Shown piece by piece: positions 24,168 through 33,307 of a DNA stretch of 64,000 bases. The notes beneath the pieces are model-generated. The model worked only from the letters and a program-made list of their open reading frames with translations. It was not told the origin of the DNA and searched no databases. The DNA comes from Deroplatys truncata (Eukaryota > Arthropoda > Insecta > Mantodea > Mantidae). The DNA lies in the NCBI GenBank assembly GCA_030765065.1, contig CM060990.1, forward strand, positions 5,698,001 through 5,762,000, given 5' to 3'. Position 1 is the first letter of the stretch. Every line of letters starts with the position of its first letter. Both the position numbers and the translations under genes were made by a program.

Positions 24168-24203
24168 TATAAATAGAGCGAACTTGAGTATTGAACTTCA
24201 TTC
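24168..24203 (+). promoter_or_regulatory. Distal core promoter, P1 right arm
   Basis: TATAAATA 24168-24175 and initiator TCATTC 24198-24203, with 32 bases from TATA to initiator A. It lies within the first of two tandem repeats of about 182 bp upstream of the polymerase. Confidence 0.55.
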
Positions 24204-24349
24204 TGTTAATCATCTCCGAGGTTACCAAATCGTTGTTCTCCTAGAAAATAAGCGACCTTCTAAAGTGTTATCAAGGTAAAGAGGCTAACATTTCCTTGAA
24301 GAAGGGTTAATACGTTATATAATCGATCCAAAAAGGTTCGTACTTCCTC

Positions 24350-24385
24350 TATAAATAGAGCGACCTCTAGCATTGAAATTCATTC
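24350..24385 (+). promoter_or_regulatory. Proximal core promoter, P1 right arm
   Basis: A second copy of the promoter unit: TATAAATA 24350-24357 and TCATTC 24380-24385, with identical spacing. It would give a leader of about 135 bases before the ATG at 24517. Confidence 0.55.
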
Positions 24386-24516
24386 TGTTGATCATCTCTG
24401 AGGTGTTAACATCGCTGTTCTCTCAGAAAATAATCAACCTTCTAAAGTGTTATCAAGGTAAAGAGGCGTACGTTTCCTTGAAGAAAGGTTAATACCTTAT
24501 TATATCAAGAAGAAAA

Positions 24517-27261
24517 ATGAATAAGTCCTCATATAAGGATATCATTCCTAGTGCATCAGGATATTCTTGTGGTAAATGCTGTAAGAAGTTCCTCCGTGGA
24601 TATGATAAAAGACGACATGAGCTACGTTGTAAAAAGCTCCTCAAGTGTAAATATTGTAACGTAGCCTTCAAAGACAGTTATAAGTGTCGCCGACACGAAG
24701 ATGCGTGTGAAATAAACAGACCTGAGAAGAAACGTAGATTAGAACCGACTAAGCAAGAGATATTTTCTATCATGGATGTCTGTGACATGAAAGAATATGA
24801 AACTTCATTCAATGGACGCTTGAAATCATATTTTATACGATGTGAATCGACTAAGGACCTGAATATGTACCTGCATGAGGCGAAACAGCAGATAATCCAG
24901 GCTGTATATAAAGAGCTTGGTATTCACAAAAGTGTGAAAATTAATCTGTTAGCTGAGTGTAGATTTGTTAACAGTGTCGGAGAAACCTGTGACAATACAT
25001 TTAAAACACGGAATCAAGCTGCTTTCTTAGAAACGGATCTGGACTCTATGCTGGAAACGAAAATGAAGAAGTTGGTTACTGAAATGGAGGAATCACAACT
25101 TAAGGGTAGCAACTGGGCTCTGCTTGCTGTAGAAGGAATTCGACTTCGTATTAACAAGTACAATCCGTTACGTGGAAGTAGCTTCATACCACTACCGCCA
25201 TCTGTTGAAGCAAGAAAAGCCTGCATTAACATCCAGAATTTAACTGATGAGCTATGTTTCATGTACTTTATATTAGCTAAATTCATCGAGAAGGATGCAC
25301 AACGGATGAGCAAATACGAACAACTCCAAGACAAATACGACTTCAGCTGCGTTTTTTATCCTACTCCACTTTCTCAAATACCTAAATTTGAGAAGCTTAA
25401 TAGGATGTCTATCAACGTTTTCGGCCTGGATGAGAAGCATGAAGTGTATCCGATAAAGGTTGCTGACACTGAACTACCTGACCACCGTGACCTCCTACTA
25501 TTGAGTGACAGTAGTGGAAAACATCACTATGTATATATCAAGAATTTTGAGAAGCTCGTTCGACGTCAGAAAACTAAGCATGATGGAGTGATATATACCT
25601 GTAAGCGGTGCTTTACACATTTTGACAATCGATATGGACGAAGTGGACTGGAAAATTGAATGAAGAAGAAATTAGTGATGCTGACTACGAACATGCTACA
25701 AATGTATGGAGACTGTTCAATGTGAGAAATCTGGGAGAATACAGTGACCTCTACTTAATATCTGATGTTCTACTTCTAGCTGATGTCTTTGAGATATTCA
25801 GAGAGCAAACTCTCAAAACGCACAAAGTTGATCCAGCACATTATTTTACCTCTCCAGGACTTACATGGGACGCCATGTTACTGTATACTGGAATCGAACT
25901 GGAACTGTTGCAAGATTATGACCAACTACTCATGGTGGAATCCGGCATAAGAGGAGGGTTATGTCAAGTTTCACATCGGTATGCAGATGCTAATAACACT
26001 TACATGGACAAGTTTGATCCGTCGATACCAACCCAATTCATCACATACGAGGACGCTAATAACCAATATGGGTGGGCCATGTGTCACGCCCTTCCTTTTG
26101 GTGGATTTCACCTGAAGAAATAAACTTACAAAGACTAGAAGAAGATGATCCTCGTGGATACATATTAGAAGTTGACATCGAGTATCCTGCTGAACTCCAT
26201 GATCTGCATAATGATCTACCATTCCTGCCTGAGTGTCCGAAACCAAAGGACTCTACTACGAAGAAGTTAATTCCTCACCTTGGTTCACGAAGTATGTAGT
26301 ACATTACATGACTTTGAAGCAAGCTCTTAGTCATGGCTTGCATCAAAGTCATGGCCTGCGACTAACAAAAAATCATCGTGTGCTACAATTTCGACAGTCA
26401 CAGTGGTTAAAACCGTATGTGGAATATAATAACAGACTACGACAACAAGCTGCAAATGATTTTGAGAAGTACCTGTACAAACTGTTTAACAACGCCATGT
26501 TTGGAAAAACAATGGAGAACCTTCGTAATCGTGTGGATATACGGTTGGTGACAAACGAGAAGACTCTCGAAAAGTTAATTGCAAAGCCTACGTTTATCGA
26601 CAAGACAATATATGCTTCTAATCTAGCTGCTGTACATATGGCCTCTCGTCGGATCGTATTCAACAAGCCTATATACATCGGTATGAGTGTGTTGGATATC
26701 TCCAAGACATTAATGTATAACTATCATTACGACGTGTTTTTGCCTTATTATGGAGCTGAAAACCTGAAGCTTATGTATATGGACACTGATTCGTTCATTC
26801 ATCGTGTTACAACTGAAGATGTGTACCAGAACAAGCTACGTTTTCTCGAACACCTAGATACAGCTGATTACCCTGTCAACCATATATGCTATTCAGCTCT
26901 AAACAAGAAGGTGTTGGGAAAATTTAAAGATGAGGCTAATGGTAAAATCATCCTACGCTTTGTTGGACTACGTCCTAAGATGTATGCCTTAGATATTCAA
27001 AGCTCAATGATAAAAAAGATTAAAGGTATAACGCGTAGCGCTATTAAGCAGTACATTTCGTTTGACAGCTATACAGACTGTCTTAAAACCGGAGAAATCA
27101 TCAGAACACCCATACATCTGATCCTGTCTCGGGAGCATGCTCTTGCCACAGTGCAAGTGAATAAAATTGCATTGACTCCGTTTGATGATAAAAGAATTAT
27201 TGCTGAGGACGGCATAACGACATATGCGTATGGACATTACGCCATTACAAACAGTGCTTAA
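24517..27261 (+). pseudogene. P1 right-arm DNA polymerase B, lacking most of the exonuclease domain
   Basis: ATG at 24517 after AAGAAGAAAA. The first 380 codons are open and carry both N-terminal C2HC fingers, the KVN-like region and the C-K-R-C finger. At about 25655 some 0.9 kb present in the left arm is missing, so Exo I, the endonuclease-VII-like motif and Exo II are lost; the sequence resumes at LNEEEISDADYEHA. Exo III (SDLYLISDVLLLADVFE), motif A NNQYGWAM (about 26060), motif B (about 26488-26520), motif C YMDTDSF (about 26780) and the thumb LGKFKDEANGK remain. The 10-nt deletion after HALPFGGF (about 26108) is shared with the left arm. A private 4-nt loss near 26293 adds another frame shift. 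Stop at 27259-27261. Non-functional. Confidence 0.9.
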
Positions 27262-27468
27262 AAGAGTGTAAGTCAAAGATAAAGATTTTCTCGTGAGTCT
27301 ACAATCTTAAAAAAATGAAGGTTATCCGTGTGCTGTATATGCAACTATCTGACGACCGATGAAGAAAGAAGAAGATGGAAGGGAAGGTGGTAACCCTGCC
27401 ATTAGGAGCAATCCTAGTGCTAGTCTCAAGCCTAGATAAAAAGGGGAGAGACACCTACAACGAACTAA

Positions 27469-27474
27469 AATAAA
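27469..27474 (+). promoter_or_regulatory. Probable poly(A) signal AATAAA, P1 right arm
   Basis: About 208 bases after the stop codon, at the same position as in element B. Confidence 0.45.
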
Positions 27475-27717
27475 GGTATGTTGACGTAAACTTTTCAATT
27501 AAAACTCTCGAATAATAAAATCTGAATAAAACATTGCATTTTCACCAAAAGAAAGTTGAGGTTATCTGTGGTTAGCCAGATTAGGTTAGTCGATGACTGA
27601 GTAGAATAGATGATGAGATGAACGTTTGGGATTGGTCAGGTTAATCTAGGCTAGGTTCTCGTACTTACTGTCTAAGTTATGAAGGATGGATTAGCTTAGA
27701 TTACCTTAGCAATGGGT

Positions 27718-27905
27718 TGGTTACGTGTTGTTCTTACGTTTTGTTACGTGGTTACATGGTTGGTACGTGTTGTTACGTCGTGTGACGTTTCTGGTTACGA
27801 GATGTCATGTGATGTTATCAGGATACGTGCTTATGTTACTTAGTATGACGTCTTGTAATGCTGTTATGTTACGTTGTGTTACGACTTGTTACGTGGTTGC
27901 GTTAG
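27718..27905 (+). repeat. TTACG-rich minisatellite, P1 right arm
   Basis: GTTACGTGTTG / GTTACGTGGTTACATGG-like words, pairing with 13307-13492. Confidence 0.85.
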
Positions 27906-28124
27906 ATGATGATAGGAATGAATAGACAATGAGAAGATCCAGAGCAAACAAGGTGGCAATAGGTTAGGACGTATACTTCACTGTAAACCTATATACAGTT
28001 TGTCCCTCTCCGTCTCGCGCACTACTGTTTAACATATATAAAGTTTGTAAGGTTTAGAAAATAAGTATATAAAAGTGTTGTAACGCTGGATGAGAAAAGT
28101 TTTATAATCGAATTACTCTCTATA
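27906..28124. other. AT-rich spacer, P1 right arm
   Basis: No gene. Inverted partner of 13081-13306. Confidence 0.6.
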
Positions 28125-29410
28125 TTACCGTATAAACCTACATTCCTCCTCCTTCAACCCCTGTCTATCATTGTATCTCTCCCGTTTTCCACATTTCTCC
28201 CATATAAACGTATACTCTACTCCTCAAACCATGTCTAGACTAGCACCTCTCCTCGTTGGCCCTACCGCTCTCATATAAATGCATTTTCCTCCTTGAAGAC
28301 TCTCTCAACCTAGCACCTACCTTCGTTTTCCTCGTCTCTCCATATAAACGCATACTCTGTCTTTCAGACCTTCCTGTCTAGCCTAGCACTTCTCCTCATA
28401 TTCCCCTACCTCTCTCATATAAGACGCATTCCCTACTTCAACCCTGTCTAGCCTAGCATCGACCCTCGTATTCCCTATCTCTTGCATATAAACGCCTACT
28501 CTATCATTCAAAACTCCTATCCTAATACCTCTCCTCGGTTCGCTGTCTCGCTCATATAAAACGTCATATTCTACCCTTCAAGTCCTGTTTAGTATAGCAT
28601 CTTTCCTTGTATTCCCTATCTCTCTCGTATAAAGCGTATTCCTCCCTCCTTTAGCATCTGACTAGCCTAGCATCAGTCCTGGTATTCCCTATCTCTCCCC
28701 TATAAACGCATTTTCGTCCTTGAACTGTCGCATCTACCCTCGTTTTCCCTATTCTTTCCCATATAAACGCAAAAGTGGCCCAGCTTCTGTCTATCATACC
28801 ATCTGCCCCCGTTTTCCATATATTCCTCATATAAACGTATACCGTACTCCTTAACCTCTGTCTACACTAGCACCTCCCCTCGTATGCCCTATCTCTGCCG
28901 TATAAAGCATATCTCTCCCTCCTTCAGTCCCTGCTCTACCTCAGAACTCTCCTCGTTTTCCCTATCTCTCCCATATAAACGCATTTTTTCCTCCTTGAAG
29001 GTTCTCTCAACTTAGCATATGCCCTCGTTTTCCTCGTCTCTTCATATAAACAGCCATACTCTACCCTTCAAACCCTGAATAGTCTAGTACCTCTCTTCGC
29101 ATTCCCCATCTCTCCCGTATAAGCCGAAATTCCCCCTGCTTCAGCATCTGTCTATCCTAGCCTCTGTTCACGTTTTCCCTATCTTTTCCCCTATAAATGC
29201 ATATTTCACATCTCAAACTCTATCTAGTCTAACGCTTCTCCTCGTATTCCCCGTATCTCTCATATAAAGCACATCCTCATTCCTTCAACCTCCATCTAGC
29301 CTAGCATCGATCCTCGTAGTCCCTATCTTCCCCATATAAACGCATTTTCCTCCGTGAACCGCCGCATATACCCTCGTTTTCCCTATCCTTTCCCATATAT
29401 ACGCAAAACT
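28125..29410 (+). repeat. Terminal minisatellite, P1 right arm
   Basis: About 17-18 units with CCCATATAAACGCATnnTC, CTCAACCTCTGTCTAG and CACCTCTCCTCGT. Inverted partner of 11800-13080. Confidence 0.88.
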
Positions 29411-29438
29411 GCGACAGGTCTGTCCTAACTAACCTACT

Positions 29439-29633
29439 ACGCCTACACAATCGGCGGGTCGTTCGACTATGCTGAACATTTCAAAAGGCTCTAACAAAAG
29501 AAAAACACAAAGTGACGAATGCTCACAGCTACGCCTGGTTTCCTAATGAATGGAGGAAGTGATCGCGCATACTCAAAATCAAGACTACAGCGGCAAAATA
29601 TTAAAACGGTACTATATTTAAAAACACACCTCG
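29439..29633 (-). mobile_element. Mariner element, 5' part, right of P1
   Basis: The end repeat (minus sense) CGAGGTGTGTTTTTAAATA stops at 29633 and is followed by TA (29634-29635). Minus-strand translation near 29440-29480 gives MFSIVERPADC, similar to mariner transposase N-termini. Together with 11320-11772 it makes one mariner split by P1. Confidence 0.7.
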
Positions 29634-29875
29634 TAGCTATTATTCTGGAATAAAGTCGAACTTGTCGTTTTGTAACCGTCCATTTCTGTCTTACTATGAC
29701 ACAGCAGGGGCAACATACAGGTCATTCCAGGCGCCTTTCTTAGGGACGTACAAAATTCAAAAGAGAGGTGCAGCGGCTTACCTAGATAACGTTTTGTACA
29801 GTTGAAACCGTAAAACTACCATTTGTATCATTTGCTATACTTATTCGCAATCATAACAGCAAATAGCTGAACGCG
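29634..29875. other. No gene seen
   Basis: Unique-looking flank right of the mariner end. Confidence 0.5.
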
Positions 29876-30150
29876 AAAGAGGAGTTGGAGTTTTACGGAA
29901 TGGAAGCAATCCGCTTCAAGACATCATCCACGTTTTTTGTTGCAATCAGCCCATATGGGTGACCGGAAATTTTGCTCAGAGGCTTCTTTATTAGGCTTGA
30001 GGTTCTTTTACGTGCCGTAAATCTACGATAGAGACCATCCACTTTCTCTTCCGAAGGAAGCCATGCTAGGGAATTTTACGTCAGAAAAATCCGTCGCCCT
30101 CCGCCGGGTTTGAATCCGCGACCTCGCTAACTAAAAGTCGGTGTATTTGT
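29876..30150 (-). repeat. tRNA-related SINE
   Basis: On minus: TTAGCGAGGTCGCGGATTCAAACCC (B-box GGATTCAAACC) then GGCGGAGGGCGACGGATTT, ATTCCCTAGCATGGCTTCC, GTAGATTTACGGCACGTAAA and AGAACC. A B box followed by this conserved body is a known arrangement in arthropod SINEs. 5' end approximate. Confidence 0.55.
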
Positions 30151-31415
30151 CCATTGTCAGTGTAATCTCACTTTTAAAAAAATTCACAAACAAAAGTGTA
30201 AAATCACGAGCGCATGAACCGACTAAACCGGAAGTAAAACATTGGATACTAAGAAAGTGTAGATACGAGGGGTAATGAGTTGGGACATTGCAACTTGAAT
30301 ATTTGGGGGGGGATTTTCTCGTGCGAAACGTAGTCTGATAGCCCATAGCTGACAACATGTTTCTGCACACGTTCCTTGTTTCTCGGCTAGAAAACCCTTC
30401 CGAAGAAGAGGTCATAAGTCTAACTTGCGTAGATCACATTTGGGCAAAAGATCAAAAAAGGAAGACCAACCCGTTGCTTCAATAATCAGCATTGTCAGTT
30501 TTTGGCTTTTGCGAAGTATTGGTAAGTTAGCTCTCCAAGACAGAGAAGGGAGTGAGGAAGGAATAGCTGGATATGATTCCTTACTGGCGCTGACGAGGCA
30601 TCAGACAACTATAGCTCCTAGTTTCTGAAGGCAATGTACGAGAATGTGTGACGAAATGGTGTCAAGTTATGCATGCTGACTCGTACATCACTCTTTCTTC
30701 CGCTTCACCAGTCCAACTTTTCATAAACAAACAGCGGCTTTCACTGGGTCGTAACAAAGCGCTTTTCAAATGTATAAACGTTATAATGTATTTACTGACA
30801 CAAATAAAAAATTGTGGCCAATATAGCAACATCAAACGAAAGGTATACCTGTACAAAGGGCTTGTGTATGAAATTAATTTTTAAAGTGCTTTCTGTGAGA
30901 ACCTCGCTATAAATGCTCTTGAATTCAATCATTTATTTTTTAAAAAGTCAACAAATGCCTCCACTGTTATAACAAGTATGTGCTTTACTATAACATCATA
31001 AACAAATTCGAGCTTTAGTTTACGTATTTCCTGTATCTTTTGTTGATTAGTAATTCGCATTATTTTAGATAATTGAAATAAGTGGTACACAGCGAGGGTC
31101 ATTATAATGATGAAACATGAAGCGTGAATGAAAAACAAAAACCTTTCAAAGAAGTAAAAAAAATAATTCACTTCAAGGCAGAACGTAAATCGAATGGTTT
31201 GCCCTTATTTCGAGAACTTTCTAAGGTCATTTGAAGTTCGGCCCATTTTTATGAATTCACTTCTTGTGATATATATTCGTTCTTCTCCTCCTATTTGTCG
31301 TTCTCTTTCTCTCTTAAGTCCATTACTAATATAGATTTTTAATGCTGCCTTTGTATCCTGGTATAGTGCAGTTTATGCTACTTAATTATTGAAACAATTA
31401 CACACAATAAATATT
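30151..31415. other. No gene seen
   Basis: AT-rich DNA with short unsupported frames only. Confidence 0.5.
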
Positions 31416-31439
31416 AGTAGAATATATAAGGGGAAGCGA

Positions 31440-32135
31440 GCATACTTTTTGTGTTCTTATGAGAGAGGTAGGGAATACGAGAGGTACTAGGCTAGACAGA
31501 GGTTGAGGAGTGGAGTATACGTTTTTATGTGAAAGATAGGGAAAAATAGGGAGAGATGCTGGGCTAGACAAAGGCTGGAGGAGGCGGAATGCACTTTATA
31601 TGAGAGAGGTAGAAATACGAAGACAGGTGGTGGGCTAGACAGGACTTGAAGGGTAGAATATGGGTTTATATGGGAGATATAGCAAACCGAGGAGAGGTGC
31701 TGTGCTAGCCTAGCGGGGTAGGAAACTAGAAAAGGCATTTATATGACTGAGATAGGTAATACGAGCAGAGATGCTGGGTGAAGAAGTGGCTGAAGGAGGG
31801 GGAATACGCTTTATATGAGATAGGTAGGGATTATGAGGAGAGGCTAGGCTAGACGGAGGTTGAGGAGTAAAGTATGCGTTTATGTGGGAGATATAGGAAA
31901 ACGAGGAGAGATGCTAGGCTATACCGAGTTGAAGCTTAGAATATGTCTTTTATTTGGGAAACCTGTAGAGATGCTAGACTAGGAGAGGTTGGAAGGCGCG
32001 GAAATGCAATTATATGGGAAAGTTAGGGAAAACAAGAGGAGAGGCTAGGTGGAGCAGGGGCTGAGGAGGGAAATGCGTTTATATGTGAGAGATAGGGAAA
32101 ACAAGGATACATTCTAGGGAGGCCAGGGTTGCGCC
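31440..32135 (-). repeat. Terminal minisatellite, element D
   Basis: Same unit type as in P1 and P2 (GGCTAGACAGAGG, GTATACGTTTTTATGTG, GATAGGGAAAA). Confidence 0.85.
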
Positions 32136-32149
32136 ATGTACAATATCAA

Positions 32150-32700
32150 CGTCTTCCCCAGGATAGCATCATCCAGCATTCAAAAGGTGAATCGATTCCA
32201 TGGTTTGGATGCAGCATAACTCCGAATGATTTCACAGGTAGTTCAGGTAGTATCACAGGCGAACAGATTCTATGAGGTTGAGTGAGCAAAGTTCCGTACG
32301 ATTTCACAGCCAGTTCAGGTAATATCATAGGTATTTAGGGTAACTCATATAGTATCACAGGCAGATAAATTCCAGGGGCTGGGTGTAGCGTAGTTCCGTA
32401 TGATTTCACAGGTAGTTCAGGCAATATCGTAGATATTTAGGGTAATTCGGCTAGTACCACAGACAGGCAATTTCCAGGGGCTGGGTGCATCATAATCCCG
32501 TATGATTTCACAGGTAGTTCAGGTAATATCGTAGGTATTTAGGGCAATTCAAGTTGCATCATAGGCAGACTGAATTCAGGAGTTGGGTGTAGCATAGTTC
32601 TGTTTGATTTCACTAGTAATTCAGGTAGTATCGTTGGTATTTAGGGTAATCAGGGTGGTATCACAGGTGTTTGTGACAATTTCGAGCAGCGATTCGTACC
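32150..32700. repeat. 105-bp tandem repeat, five units, element D
   Basis: Units share GGGGCTGGGTGTAGC, GTATGATTTCACAGGTAGTT and ATATCGTAGGTATTTAGGG. They resemble single-copy subterminal sequence of the other elements (CAGGTAATT...TAGCGTCA near 46720), so D amplified a family segment. D has no TTACG array at this position. Confidence 0.75.
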
Positions 32701-33307
32701 AGAGCTTTTAAGGTAATTTCGCATGATTAGGTAGTATAACAGGTATTCAAGTCATTTTAACAGATAATTCAGGTACTATCACACGTATTTGTGGTAATAT
32801 AGATAGTAATTCAATTCCTTATAAACATTCCTTGCCCAATATTACAATACAGTTATATACCTTTTTTCTTAACCCTATAAACCTTTATATGTTAAACAGT
32901 TACAGTGTGAGACGGAGAGAGCTAACTGTGTATAGGGTTACAGTGAAGGCATATAAAAGTAGTATATACTAGCCCATCCGCATGCTTGAGGAGATATTAT
33001 AACGTTTTAGTCAGCTTTATTGTTTTATATGGTCACATTTTTTGTCCAAGTGTAGCAGCTTTATCAGTTAATCGTTGTTTCATTAGATAAGGATTGTAAG
33101 GTTAGACGTCTCTCCCCTTATATCTAGGCTTGAGACTAGCACTGGGATTTGCTCCTAATGACAGGGTTAACGCATCCCCTTCAATCTTCTTCTTCTTTCT
33201 GCATCAGGTGTCTGCTAGGGGTATACACAGTACATGTGTAAACTTCCATTGTTTAAGTTGTAGATTCGAGGAGAAAATATCTATCTTGAGATCCAGGTTA
33301 CATTATT

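Larger units (their letters stand above)
11773..29438. mobile_element. P1: giant palindromic Polinton-type element (17.7 kb)
   Basis: The arm 11773-20881 is matched in inverted order by 21187-29438. Paired landmarks give a constant coordinate sum (42120-42121 over the SINE arrays and polymerase starts; 41211 beyond a 0.9-kb deletion in the right arm). Each arm holds an outward-facing polymerase, a SINE-derived array, promoter repeats, a TTACG array and a terminal minisatellite. The right end, reverse complemented, starts AGTAGGTTAGTTAGGACAG; the left end reads TGTAGGTTAGTTAGGACAG. In both, the GCGCAG/GTCGCAG core lies 22 bases in, as in P2 and B. No clear target duplication is seen: CTGATG on the left, ACGCCT on the right. 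Only polymerase is encoded; integrase, capsid, protease and ATPase were looked for and not seen. Confidence 0.85.

Noticed and set aside
11773..29438. Integrase, capsid, protease or packaging ATPase genes in the palindromes
   Set aside because: No frame on either strand shows their motifs; the space outside the polymerase is repeat arrays and AT-rich spacer.
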